The notes under the pieces are model-generated. The model searched no databases, was not told the DNA's origin, and saw only the letters and a program-made list of their open reading frames with translations. The position numbers and the translations under genes were made by a program. From Arenimonas metalli CF5-1 (GTDB taxonomy: Bacteria; Pseudomonadota; Gammaproteobacteria; Xanthomonadales; Xanthomonadaceae), in assembly GCF_000747155.1 (NCBI RefSeq), contig NZ_AVCK01000012.1:372001-436000 (forward strand): a DNA stretch of 64,000 bases. Direction: 5' to 3'. Positions 44,050-52,493 of the stretch are shown piece after piece (position 1 is the first letter of the stretch; each line of letters begins with the position of its first letter).

Positions 44050-45294
44050 TTATTCATAGCGAAGCGCCGTGGCCGGGTCGGTGCGGGAAGCGCGCCAGGC
44101 CGGGTAGATCGTGGCCAGCAGGCAGAGCACGAAGGCCACCGCCACCACCATCGCCACGTCGGACGCCTGCACCAGGGTCGGCACGCCGCTGATGTAGTAG
44201 ACGTCGGACGGCATCAGCTCGGCGCCCAGCAGGCCCTCGAAGAAGCGCACCACGTGCGAGAGGTTGCTGGCCAGCAGCACCCCGCCGATCGTCCCCACCG
44301 CGATGCCGACCACGCCGATCACCAGCCCCTGCACGATGAACACCCGCATCACCGCCGCGGGCGACATGCCCAGCGTGCGCAGGATGGCGATGTCGGACTG
44401 CTTGTCCTGCACCAGCATCACCAGCGACGACACCAGGTTGAAGGCGGCGATGGCAATCACCAGGGTGAGCAGGATGAACATCACCGTCTTCTCCATCTTC
44501 AGCGCCCGGAAGAAGTTGGCGTTGTCGCGCATCCAGTCGCGCACCCGGTAGTAGCCCTCCATCTTGTCGGACAGGTCGCGCGCCACGGGCCAGGCCTCCC
44601 ACAGGTCCGCCAGCTTGAGGCGCACGCCGGTGACGCCCTCGCCCATCCGGCCCAGCCGCTGCGCGTCCTGCAGGTGCACCAGGGCCATGCCCAGGTCGTA
44701 TTCCTGCGCGCCGGCCTCGAAGATGCCGACCACGTTGAAGCGCTTGGCCCGCGGCAGCGCGCCCAGCGGCGTCACGGTGGACTCGGAGATGAAGACGTTG
44801 ACCGCGTCGCCCGGGCCCACGCCCAGCAGGATGGCCAGTTCGCGGCCGAGGATGATGTTGAACTCGCCCGGCTGCAGTTGGTCGAGCGAGCCCTGCTTCA
44901 TCATGCCGGCGATTTCCGACACCTTCGGCTCGTGCGAGGGCAGCACGCCGCGGACGATGGCGCCGCGGCGCTGGCGGCCCTGCAGCAGGGCCTCGGTTTC
45001 GATGTAGGGCGCGGCGCCGACCACGCGCGGATCGGCATCGGCCAGCGCGACGGCGCGCGGCCAGTCCTGCAGCGGCCCGTCCACGCCGGCCACGGTGGCG
45101 TGCGCGACCATGCCGAGGATGCGGTCGCGCAGCTCCTGCTGGAAGCCGCTCATCACCGAGATGGTGGTGATCAGCGCGATGACGCCGATGATGATGCCCA
45201 GGATGGACGCCATCGAGATGAAGGAGATGAACCCGTTGCGCCGCTTGGCGCGCAGGTAGCGAAGGCCGATCGAGAATGGCAGGGGCTGGAACAT
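44050..45294 (-). CDS. lolC: Lipoprotein-releasing system permease (LolC/LolE family)
   Basis: A 414-residue permease with one N-terminal helix ([21 protein letters not shown]), a large periplasmic domain, and three C-terminal helices ([21 protein letters not shown] and two more). The LolC/E block [17 protein letters not shown] opens the protein. Only one permease gene accompanies lolD here, so the complex is either a homodimer-type system or its second subunit is elsewhere. The gene ends with TAA 10 bases before the lolD start. Confidence 0.93.
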   Translation of the reverse strand: MFQPLPFSIGLRYLRAKRRNGFISFISMASILGIIIGVIALITTISVMSGFQQELRDRILGMVAHATVAGVDGPLQDWPRAVALADADPRVVGAAPYIETEALLQGRQRRGAIVRGVLPSHEPKVSEIAGMMKQGSLDQLQPGEFNIILGRELAILLGVGPGDAVNVFISESTVTPLGALPRAKRFNVVGIFEAGAQEYDLGMALVHLQDAQRLGRMGEGVTGVRLKLADLWEAWPVARDLSDKMEGYYRVRDWMRDNANFFRALKMEKTVMFILLTLVIAIAAFNLVSSLVMLVQDKQSDIAILRTLGMSPAAVMRVFIVQGLVIGVVGIAVGTIGGVLLASNLSHVVRFFEGLLGAELMPSDVYYISGVPTLVQASDVAMVVAVAFVLCLLATIYPAWRASRTDPATALRYE

Positions 45295-45300
45295 GGGGTC

Positions 45301-45744
45301 CTAGGCGGGCCATCGGGCCAGCGGGTGTCCGGTGAGGGGGCCGGCCGAGGCCGCCAGCGCGAGCTGGCGACGCAGGCCAGGCGACAGGGTATCCGGCCAC
45401 CAGCAAAAACGCTGCAACCTTCCATGAACGTCGCGCGCCACCAGCACTGCGATCGGCCCGCGCTGGTGCAGGCGCGGCGAAACCAGCACCTCGTCCCCGA
45501 CCCGGACTGGCCCCTCGCCGCCCGCCCAGGCCAGCACGCAGGGCAGCCTGCCGGCCTCGCGCCGCGCCAGGCGCAGCGAATGGGCCAGCGCCAGGATCGC
45601 GGCGGGAAACTTCACAAGCGGCGGAAAACGGCTGGCCAGGACCGACGCGCCGGCCAGTAGCCCGAGCATCACCAGCGCGAAGCCGAGGACGCGCGAAGGG
45701 CGCCAGTCAAGGCGGAAGATCGAGGATGCGGGCGACGAGGCCAT
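45301..45744 (-). CDS. ygfX: YgfX-like membrane protein (CptA family)
   Basis: A 147-residue protein with one or two N-terminal helices ([34 protein letters not shown]) and a soluble C-terminal part rich in Trp/Arg ([22 protein letters not shown]). This fits the diverged YgfX family, which in E. coli is encoded after SdhE and interacts with it. Its ATG lies 38 bases inside the sdhE gene, a firm sign of coupling. Sequence similarity alone is weak; position supports the call. Confidence 0.72.
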   Translation of the reverse strand: MASSPASSIFRLDWRPSRVLGFALVMLGLLAGASVLASRFPPLVKFPAAILALAHSLRLARREAGRLPCVLAWAGGEGPVRVGDEVLVSPRLHQRGPIAVLVARDVHGRLQRFCWWPDTLSPGLRRQLALAASAGPLTGHPLARWPA

Positions 45745-45973
45745 CGAGCGAAGCGTCCTCCGGCCGTTCCCGGCCCATGAACCATCGCCAGAGCTTATCG
45801 TCCTCGGTGTCCAGCAGCTGCAGGAAAACCGCCCGTTCTTCGTCGGAAGCCGACGGCCAGCGGGCGTCGAGATAGCGCAGCATCAGCTGGTCGAGCTCGC
45901 GCATGCCGCGCCGGCAGCGCCAGCGAAGCCGCCGGAGTTCGGCGGCCTCGCGTTCCGGATCGCGCGCTTCCAC
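45707..45973 (-). CDS. sdhE: FAD assembly factor SdhE
   Basis: An 88-residue all-helical protein that promotes covalent attachment of FAD to SdhA. The family motif [16 protein letters not shown], containing the conserved RGxxE/D-type loop, follows RLRWRC, and [17 protein letters not shown] matches the second block. The start is GTG at 45973, 5 bases after the sdhB stop codon, so it belongs to the sdh operon. It is not isolated as a separate open frame because an upstream extension runs through sdhB in another frame. Confidence 0.92.
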   Translation of the reverse strand: MEARDPEREAAELRRLRWRCRRGMRELDQLMLRYLDARWPSASDEERAVFLQLLDTEDDKLWRWFMGRERPEDASLDGLVARILDLPP

Positions 45974-45978
45974 GGGGC

Positions 45979-46761
45979 TCAGGCGCCGCGGCGCTGCAGC
46001 ATCAGCTTCTTGATCTCGCCGATCGCCTTCGCGGGGTTCAGGCCCTTCGGGCAGGTGCGGGCGCAGTTCATGATGGTGTGGCAGCGGTAGAGCTTGAACG
46101 GGTCTTCGAGCTCGTCCAGGCGCGCACCGGTGTCCTCGTCGCGGGAGTCGATGATCCAGCGGTAGGCCTGCAGCAGCACGGCCGGGCCGAGGTAGCGCTC
46201 GCCGTTCCACCAGTAGCTCGGGCAGCTGGTCGAGCAGCAGGCGCAGAGGATGCACTCGTACAGGCCGTCGAGCTTGGCGCGGTCTTCCTTGGACTGCAGG
46301 CGCTCCTTGGCCGGCGCCGGGCTCTGCGTGCGCAGCCAGGGCTTGATCGAGGCGTACTGGGCGTAGAAGTGGCTCAGGTCCGGCACCAGGTCCTTGATCA
46401 CCGGCATGTGCGGCAGCGGGTAGATCGGCACTTCCTTCTTGCCGCACTCGTCGATGCCCTTGGTGCAGGCCAGGGTATTGGTGCCGTCGATGTTCATCGC
46501 GCACGAGCCGCAGATGCCCTCGCGGCAGCTGCGCCGGAAGGTGAGCGTCGGGTCGATCTCGTTCTTGATCTTGATCAGCGCGTCCAGGACCATCGGGCCG
46601 CAGCTGTCCAGGTCCACTTCGTACGTGTCGGTACGCGGGTTGGCGCTGTCGTCCGGGTTCCAGCGGTAGATCTTGAAGGTCCGCACGTTCTTCGCGCCGG
46701 TGGCGGCGAAATGCTTGCCCTTGGTGACCTTGGAATTCTTGGGGAGGGTGAACTCAGCCAT
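45979..46761 (-). CDS. sdhB: Succinate dehydrogenase iron-sulfur subunit
   Basis: A 260-residue subunit of complex II. The 2Fe-2S ligands are in [16 protein letters not shown], the 4Fe-4S and 3Fe-4S ligands in [16 protein letters not shown] and [17 protein letters not shown]. It passes electrons from SdhA FAD to the quinone site in SdhCD. It is 19 bases downstream of sdhA. Confidence 0.97.
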   Translation of the reverse strand: MAEFTLPKNSKVTKGKHFAATGAKNVRTFKIYRWNPDDSANPRTDTYEVDLDSCGPMVLDALIKIKNEIDPTLTFRRSCREGICGSCAMNIDGTNTLACTKGIDECGKKEVPIYPLPHMPVIKDLVPDLSHFYAQYASIKPWLRTQSPAPAKERLQSKEDRAKLDGLYECILCACCSTSCPSYWWNGERYLGPAVLLQAYRWIIDSRDEDTGARLDELEDPFKLYRCHTIMNCARTCPKGLNPAKAIGEIKKLMLQRRGA

Positions 46762-46780
46762 TGTCAGGTGTCCTGGGCGA

Positions 46781-48571
46781 TCAGTAGGTGCGGGCCTTGA
46801 GGGGCACCACGTCGACGTCCTTGCTCAGCGTGTACATGTGCACCGGGCGGTAGTCGATGGTGGTCTTGCCCGCGTCGTCGACCCAGCACAGCGTGTGCTT
46901 GTGCCAGTTGACGTCGTCGCGGTCCTTGAAGTCCTCGCGGGCGTGGGCGCCGCGCGATTCCTTGCGGTTCTCGGCCGACACCAGGGTGGCGACGGCCTGG
47001 CCGAGCAGGTTCTGCAGCTCCAGGGTCTCGACCAGGTCCGAGTTCCAGACCAGCGAACGGTCGGACACGCGCACGTCGGCGAACGAGGCCACCACTTCGC
47101 GGATCTTGTCGACGCCGTGCTTGAGCGTCTCGCCGGTGCGGAACACCGCGGCGTCGTTCTGCATGGTCTGCTGCATGGCGTCGCGGATCTGCGCGGTCGG
47201 CGTGCCGCCGTTGGCGTGGCGCAGCTTGTCGAGGTTGGCCAGCGACTTGTCGCAGGCCGAGGCCGGCAGCGACTTGTGCGCCGCGCCCGGCTTGATGGTT
47301 TCGGCGCAGCGGTTGGCCACGGCGCGGCCGAACACCACCAGGTCGAGCAGCGAGTTCGAGCCCAGGCGGTTGGCGCCGTGCACCGACACGCAGGCCGCTT
47401 CGCCGATCGCGTAGAGGCCCGGCACCACGGAATCCGGGTTGCCGTTCTTCAGCGTGACCACTTCGCCGTGGTAGTTGGTCTGCAGGCCGCCCATGTTGTA
47501 GTGCACGGTCGGCAGCACCGGGATCGGCTGCTTGGTGACGTCGACGCCGGCGAAGATCTTCGCGGTCTCGGCGATTCCCGGCAGCTTCTCGTGGATGTCG
47601 GCCGGATTCAGGTGCGTCAGGTCGAGGTGGATGTGGTCCTTCTTCGGGCCCACGCCGCGGCCTTCGCGGATCTCAATGGTCATCGAGCGCGACACCACGT
47701 CGCGCGAGGCCAGGTCCTTGGCGTTGGGCGCGTAGCGCTCCATGAAGCGCTCGCCGGCCGAGTTGCGCAGGATGCCGCCTTCGCCGCGCACGCCCTCGGT
47801 GATCAGGCAGCCGGCACCGTAGACGCCGGTGGGGTGGAACTGCACGAACTCCATGTCCTGCAGCGGCAGGCCCGCGCGCAGCGCCATGCCGCCGCCGTCG
47901 CCGGTGCAGGTGTGGGCCGAGGTGGCGCTGAAGTAGGCGCGGCCGTAGCCGCCGGTGGCCAGCACGGTGCCCTGGGCGCGGAACAGGTGCAGTTCGCCCG
48001 AGGCCATGTCGAGCGCGAGCACGCCGCGGCAGGCGCCCTCCTCGTCCATGATCAGGTCGAGTGCGAAGTACTCGATGAAGAACTCGGCCTGGTGCGCCAG
48101 CGACTGCTGGTACAGCGTGTGCAGGATGGCGTGGCCGGTGCGGTCGGCGGCGGCGCAGGTGCGCTGGGCGGTGCCCTGGCCGTAGTGCGTGGTCATGCCG
48201 CCGAAGGGACGCTGGTAGATCTTGCCGTCCTCGGTGCGCGAGAACGGCACGCCCTGGTGCTCGAGCTCGATGATGGCCGGAATGGCCTCGCGGCACATGT
48301 ACTCGATGGCGTCCTGGTCGCCCAGCCAGTCCGAGCCCTTGATGGTGTCGTAGAAGTGGAAGCGCCAGTCGTCCTCGCCCATGTTGCCCAGCGCGGCCGA
48401 GATGCCGCCCTGCGCCGCCACGGTGTGCGAGCGGGTCGGGAACACCTTGGAGATGCAGGCGGTGCGCAGGCCCTTCTGGGCCAGGCCGAAGGTGGCGCGC
48501 AGGCCGGCGCCGCCGGCGCCGACGACCACCATGTCGTAGGTGTGCTCGTGGATCTTGTAGGCAGAGGTCAT
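46781..48571 (-). CDS. sdhA: Succinate dehydrogenase flavoprotein subunit
   Basis: A 596-residue flavoprotein that oxidises succinate to fumarate. It has the dinucleotide motif [18 protein letters not shown], the FAD-linking histidine region [13 protein letters not shown], substrate residues in FHPTGVYG and the catalytic arginine region [12 protein letters not shown], then [20 protein letters not shown]. Maturation needs SdhE, encoded in the same operon. Confidence 0.97.
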   Translation of the reverse strand: MTSAYKIHEHTYDMVVVGAGGAGLRATFGLAQKGLRTACISKVFPTRSHTVAAQGGISAALGNMGEDDWRFHFYDTIKGSDWLGDQDAIEYMCREAIPAIIELEHQGVPFSRTEDGKIYQRPFGGMTTHYGQGTAQRTCAAADRTGHAILHTLYQQSLAHQAEFFIEYFALDLIMDEEGACRGVLALDMASGELHLFRAQGTVLATGGYGRAYFSATSAHTCTGDGGGMALRAGLPLQDMEFVQFHPTGVYGAGCLITEGVRGEGGILRNSAGERFMERYAPNAKDLASRDVVSRSMTIEIREGRGVGPKKDHIHLDLTHLNPADIHEKLPGIAETAKIFAGVDVTKQPIPVLPTVHYNMGGLQTNYHGEVVTLKNGNPDSVVPGLYAIGEAACVSVHGANRLGSNSLLDLVVFGRAVANRCAETIKPGAAHKSLPASACDKSLANLDKLRHANGGTPTAQIRDAMQQTMQNDAAVFRTGETLKHGVDKIREVVASFADVRVSDRSLVWNSDLVETLELQNLLGQAVATLVSAENRKESRGAHAREDFKDRDDVNWHKHTLCWVDDAGKTTIDYRPVHMYTLSKDVDVVPLKARTY

Positions 48572-48578
48572 GGCGGGC

Positions 48579-48956
48579 TCAGGCAGTGAAGACGATGCGG
48601 CCGATGGCCAGCAGGGAGGCGATGGCCGCCAGCGCGAAGACGAACTTGATGGCGACCTGCAGGGCGATCTCCAGCCAGCCGTGCACGTAGTCCTCGACCA
48701 CGACCTGCAGGCCCAGGCGCGCATGCCAGAACAGCGACAGCACGAAGGCCGCCAGCAGCGTCGCGGTGACCGGGTGGGCGATGGCGCCGCGCACGGCCAG
48801 GTGGCTGGCGCCGATCAGGTTCACGGCGAACATCACGAACCACGGGGTCAGCAGGGCCAGCGCGATGGCGGTGAGGCGCTGGTGCCACCAGTGCGAGGTG
48901 CCGTCCTTGGCCGAACCCAGGCCCTTGGCGCGGGCAAGCGGATTGCGCAGGCTCAT
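48579..48956 (-). CDS. sdhD: Succinate dehydrogenase membrane anchor subunit
   Basis: A 125-residue three-helix anchor. The N-terminal block [20 protein letters not shown] and the heme/quinone region [20 protein letters not shown] carry the conserved His and Asp-Tyr. It overlaps sdhC as ATGA and lies 7 bases before sdhA. Confidence 0.95.
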   Translation of the reverse strand: MSLRNPLARAKGLGSAKDGTSHWWHQRLTAIALALLTPWFVMFAVNLIGASHLAVRGAIAHPVTATLLAAFVLSLFWHARLGLQVVVEDYVHGWLEIALQVAIKFVFALAAIASLLAIGRIVFTA

Positions 48957-49348
48957 GCCATGCCTCCCAGGCCGCACCACCAGAGCACGGCGGTGATCAC
49001 CACCGACAGCGCCAGCACGGCGTAGCCGCTGGCATAGGCCTTCGGGATCGAGAAGCCGTGGCCGGCGTCCCAGAACAGGTGCCGGATGCCGTTGAGGAAG
49101 TGGTAGACCAGGCTGGCCGAGAACGCGAACAGCGCGACCTTGCCCGGCAGCGAGGCCAGCAGCCCGCGGAAGCCGTCGTAGATCATGGCGTTCTCGGACG
49201 CGGCCACCAGCCACGCCGCCAGCACCAGCGAACCCAGCGCCAGGATCACGCCGGTGGCGCGGTGGGCGATGGACATCATGCTGGTGAGCTGCGGCCGGTA
49301 GTACGGGCCGATCATGAAGGGGGACAGCGGTCGTTTTGGCGTGGCCAT
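48953..49348 (-). CDS. sdhC: Succinate dehydrogenase cytochrome b556 subunit
   Basis: A 131-residue three-helix subunit. RPLSPFMIGPYYRPQLTSMM and SIAHRATGVILALG form the quinone site (Ser, Arg), and HFLNGIRHLFWDAGHGF has the heme-ligand His. It is the first gene of the sdhCDAB-sdhE-ygfX operon; no clear promoter box was found in the 57 bases before it. Confidence 0.96.
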   Translation of the reverse strand: MATPKRPLSPFMIGPYYRPQLTSMMSIAHRATGVILALGSLVLAAWLVAASENAMIYDGFRGLLASLPGKVALFAFSASLVYHFLNGIRHLFWDAGHGFSIPKAYASGYAVLALSVVITAVLWWCGLGGMA

Positions 49349-49405
49349 GGGCTGCGCTCGTCTGGTTATGAAGGGGAGTGTGCTCGCCGCGCTGTGTTCG
49401 CGGCG

Positions 49406-49585
49406 TCAGAAATCGATGCAGCGGCCGTTCTTTTCCCAATCGCCGTAGCGGGTGGGCTCGGGTCCGTCGCGCCCGCCGATCTCGGTGGGCTTCGGCGCCG
49501 CCGCGGTCCCGGAAGCTTCGGACGCGGTGGCGTCCGGCGCGGCGGGACCCGCGGTTTCGCCTATGATTCGAGGCTCGTCTGGCAT
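49406..49585 (-). CDS. DUF1674 / SdhAF4-like succinate dehydrogenase assembly factor
   Basis: A 59-codon gene. The C-terminal block EIGGRDGPEPTRYGDWEKNG, then RCIDF at the very end, is the diagnostic DUF1674 motif shared with eukaryotic SdhAF4, which binds flavinated SdhA before complex II assembly. The N-terminal half is low-complexity Ala/Thr. It lies 57 bases upstream of sdhC on the same strand and so may be the true first gene of the sdh operon. The start is the ATG at 49585; ygfZ reads away on the other strand. Confidence 0.85.
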   Translation of the reverse strand: MPDEPRIIGETAGPAAPDATASEASGTAAAPKPTEIGGRDGPEPTRYGDWEKNGRCIDF

Positions 49586-49609
49586 CCGGCAATGTTAAGT
49601 CCCACCCCC

Positions 49610-50482
49610 ATGGCGTTCAAGACAAATCTGCCCGCGGCGTCCTGCCCTGCTCTCCCCGGCTTCGGCGTGATGGCCGTTTCCGGCCCCGATGCCGGCAAGT
49701 TCCTGCAGGCGCAGCTGATGAGCGACGTCGCCGCGCTGGCGCCTGGCCAGTGGCACTGGAGCGGCTGGCTGACCCCGAAAGGCCGCGTGATCGCGCTGAT
49801 GGCGCTGGTGAGGCTGCCCGATGACCGGTTCCTGCTGCTGGTGCCCGACCACCCGGTCGCATCCCTGAAGGCTGCGCTGCAGCGCTTCGTCTTCCGCAGC
49901 AAGCTGGTGCTCGACGACGCGACCGGCTGGGTGGCCGCGGCCGGCCCGCACCACGCCACCCCGGCCCCGGATCGCTTCGACGGCGGCCCGACGCCCCCGC
50001 TCGCGCTGGACCTGGGCGATCCCGCGAACCCGCGCACGCTGTGGCTGCTGCCGGAAAGCGACCCGGCGCTGGCGCCCGCCGACCCGGCGCTGGAACAGCA
50101 GTGGCTGGCCACCGACCTCGCCTACGGCCTGCCCCGCCTGCCCGAATCGCAGCGCGAAGCGTGGACCCCGCAGATGCTGTCGCTGGGGCGGCTCGCCGCC
50201 TTCAGCCTCAGGAAAGGCTGCTACCCCGGGCAGGAAATCGTCGCCCGCACCCACTACCTCGGCCAGGCGAAGCGTGAACTGGTTCGCATCCTCGGCGACG
50301 CGCTCGCCCCCGGGCAAAGCGTGAAGGCCGGCGAGGCCGCGGTCGGCACCGTGGTTTGCGCCACGGCCGACGGCCGTGAAGGCCTTGCCGTCTTCACATC
50401 CGGCGAGCACGCGGCGCTCGCCGTCGACGGCCGCCCCTGCCAGCTCGCCGGGCTGAACGAAGGCCTCGCGCGACAGCCCTGA
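49610..50482 (+). CDS. ygfZ: Folate-dependent iron-sulfur protein repair factor YgfZ
   Basis: A 290-residue GcvT-fold protein that binds tetrahydrofolate and supports synthesis or repair of some iron-sulfur proteins. The family motif KGCYPGQEIVARTHYLGQ is intact near residue 202. FLQAQLMSDVAAL and LTPKGRVIALMAL mark the N-terminal domain. An in-frame ATG at 49592 would add 6 residues; neither start has a clear ribosome site. A TATGATT at 49562-49568 could be its -10 box. It is divergent from the SdhAF4-like gene. Confidence 0.9.
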   Translation: MAFKTNLPAASCPALPGFGVMAVSGPDAGKFLQAQLMSDVAALAPGQWHWSGWLTPKGRVIALMALVRLPDDRFLLLVPDHPVASLKAALQRFVFRSKLVLDDATGWVAAAGPHHATPAPDRFDGGPTPPLALDLGDPANPRTLWLLPESDPALAPADPALEQQWLATDLAYGLPRLPESQREAWTPQMLSLGRLAAFSLRKGCYPGQEIVARTHYLGQAKRELVRILGDALAPGQSVKAGEAAVGTVVCATADGREGLAVFTSGEHAALAVDGRPCQLAGLNEGLARQP

Positions 50483-50549
50483 AACCCGCGCCAGCATTGG
50501 CCAAAGGCCGGGATGTCTGCTATACCGCGGGCACAGGGAGGAACACCAC

Positions 50550-51431
50550 ATGATGCTTAAAAAGGGCTTTGCCGCCTTCGTTTTTTCACTGGCCGCGATG
50601 CCGGCGCTCGCCGCCGACTACATCCTCGCGGTCGAACCCAACTATCCGCCGGCCCAGGCCGAGCAGGTCTACAAGCCGCTGCTTGATTACCTCTCCAAGA
50701 GCACCGGACATACCTTCCGCCTCAAGGCCGCCACCAACTACCACGTGTACTGGCGCGACCTGCGCTCGGGCTCGAAGACCGACTTCGCGTTCGAGGAAGC
50801 CCACTTCACCGATTACCGCGTCAACCGCCTCGGCTTCACGCCGCTGGTGCGCGTGGCCGAGAGCACGCGCTATTCGCTGATGGCCGATGCCTCGGTCGCC
50901 GAAGGCGGCTCGCGCGGCCTGATCGGCTACCGCGTGGTCAGCATGCCGGCGCCCAGCATGGGCTACCTGCTGCTCGGCGACCTCTACAAGAACCCGATCG
51001 CCCAGCCCGAGATCATGTCGGTGGCGGCGAACTGGCGCGACGGCGTCGAGATGGTGTTCTCGCAGGAAACCGAAGCGGCGATGGTGCCCAACTACATCGC
51101 CCAGCTGTATCCGAACCTGGTGTCGGTGTCCGATTCGCGCGAGTTCACCGGCCGCGCCCTCAGCGCCGGCGGCACCGTGCCTTCCGACGTGCGCCAGGCC
51201 GTGGCCGACGCGATGCTGAAGCTGCACGAGGACGACACGCTGTACGAGGTGCTGGTCGAGCTCGGCGCCAGCCAGTTCGTCGCCACCAATGCCTCCGAAT
51301 ACGCGGGCAGCGAGAACCTGCTGCGCGGCGTGTTCGGCTACAAGCCGATGCCGAAGGCGGCCGAGCCGGAAATCGTGGAAGACGTCGAGCCGGAAATCAC
51401 CGGCGGCATCCAGGTCGAAGCCGACGACTGA
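50550..51431 (+). CDS. PhnD-type periplasmic substrate-binding protein
   Basis: A 293-residue secreted protein with signal peptide (GFAAFVFSLAAMPALAADY). The body fits the phosphate/phosphonate-binding (PhnD/SsuA) superfamily: YPPAQAEQVYKPLLDYLSK, KTDFAFEEAHFTDYRVNRLGF, and GALSAGGTVPSDVRQAVADA-like helices. No transporter genes adjoin it, so it may act as a sensor or orphan binding protein. The C-terminal tail is acidic (EPEIVEDVEPEI). GGGAGG lies 8 bases before the ATG. Confidence 0.75.
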   Translation: MMLKKGFAAFVFSLAAMPALAADYILAVEPNYPPAQAEQVYKPLLDYLSKSTGHTFRLKAATNYHVYWRDLRSGSKTDFAFEEAHFTDYRVNRLGFTPLVRVAESTRYSLMADASVAEGGSRGLIGYRVVSMPAPSMGYLLLGDLYKNPIAQPEIMSVAANWRDGVEMVFSQETEAAMVPNYIAQLYPNLVSVSDSREFTGRALSAGGTVPSDVRQAVADAMLKLHEDDTLYEVLVELGASQFVATNASEYAGSENLLRGVFGYKPMPKAAEPEIVEDVEPEITGGIQVEADD

Positions 51432-51448
51432 CGGCCGGGCGCGTAACC

Positions 51449-51512
51449 TGTAGGAGGGGCTTCAGCCCCGAAGCTTTTCGCCAAGAGCTTCGGGGCTGAA
51501 GCCCCTCCTACA
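51449..51512. repeat. REP/BIME-type palindrome (copy 3)
   Basis: Perfectly inverted 27-base arms (TGTAGGAGGGGCTTCAGCCC... and complement) around a 10-base loop, 17 bases after the PhnD-like stop codon in a convergent gap. Confidence 0.9.
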
Positions 51513-51540
51513 TTCTTTTGCGGGTCCGAAGACCCCGCGC

Positions 51541-52437
51541 TCAGGCGGTCTCGTAGTGGATGACGTCGCCGGTGTTCACGGCGACCGCCTGCCCCAGGCT
51601 GATCGTGCCCGATTTGCGCAGGTGCAGCTCGTCGCGGTGGACCTTGAGCTCGTCGTCGTCGCCGATGCGCACGTAGGTGCCGTTGGTGGAGCGGTCGGCG
51701 AGCAGGAAATGGCCGCGCTTGTACTCGATCATCGCGTGCGTGCGGCTGACCCAGTCGGCCTCGACCTGCAGGTGGTTGGCCGGCTCGCGCCCCATGCTGA
51801 AGGGTTCGGAATCGGGCCGCAGCTCGACCACCTGGCCGCGATGCCGCAGCCGCAGAACTTCGCCGGCCTGTGCCGCGTCGCCCAGGCGCACCGCCGATTG
51901 CACGGTGGTCATGCCGGACGTGTCTTCCTGCCAGACCAGGTCCACGATCGAGATCGGCAGCAGCTTGCCGCTGACGCGGGCCTTGCCCAGGCCGCGCGCC
52001 TCCGGGACCTTGCCCGACAGGCTGTCGTAGGTGGCCGCAGTGGTGACGATCTGCTCGCGCTTGGCCAGCGAGGCCATCCGCGCCGCGGTGTTGACCGCGT
52101 CGCCGTAGACGTCGCCGTCCTCCTCCTCCAGCGCGTCGCCGTGGTGCAGGCCGATGCGCACCGCCAGGTTGTCGCGCACGAAGTCGATGTCGCGGCCCAT
52201 CCGGCGCTGCATGTCGCAGGCCGCCAGCACGCCGTTGAGCGCCGCCGGGAAGGTGCACATGATCTCGTCGCCGATGGTCTTGATGACCCGGCCGCCGTGC
52301 TGCCGGCAGACCTGGGTCAGCGCCTCGAGCACCGCGGCGATCAGTCGCCGCGCCTCCTGGTCGCCCTTGCTCTCGAACAGCCGCGTGCTGCCGCTGACGT
52401 CGGCGAACAGGATGGTCTGGGGCCGGGACGGGCTCAT
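51541..52437 (-). CDS. Class III nucleotide cyclase with C-terminal FHA domain
   Basis: A 298-residue soluble protein. Residues about 5-165 are a class III adenylate/guanylate cyclase homology domain: ILFADVSGSTRLFE and IKTIGDEIMCTF give the two metal-binding aspartates, and GDAVNTAARMASLA the transition-state Asn/Arg region. Residues about 190-295 are a forkhead-associated domain (FSMGREPANHLQV, WVSRTHAMIEYKRG, STNGTYVRIGDDDELK), which binds phosphothreonine. It suggests cAMP or cGMP synthesis controlled by Ser/Thr phosphorylation, though no kinase is nearby. Confidence 0.9.
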   Translation of the reverse strand: MSPSRPQTILFADVSGSTRLFESKGDQEARRLIAAVLEALTQVCRQHGGRVIKTIGDEIMCTFPAALNGVLAACDMQRRMGRDIDFVRDNLAVRIGLHHGDALEEEDGDVYGDAVNTAARMASLAKREQIVTTAATYDSLSGKVPEARGLGKARVSGKLLPISIVDLVWQEDTSGMTTVQSAVRLGDAAQAGEVLRLRHRGQVVELRPDSEPFSMGREPANHLQVEADWVSRTHAMIEYKRGHFLLADRSTNGTYVRIGDDDELKVHRDELHLRKSGTISLGQAVAVNTGDVIHYETA

Positions 52438-52493
52438 GCGGCGAGTCTAGGCGAGGCCGGCGGGGGCGTCATTCATGCCCCGGGTTAACGGGC

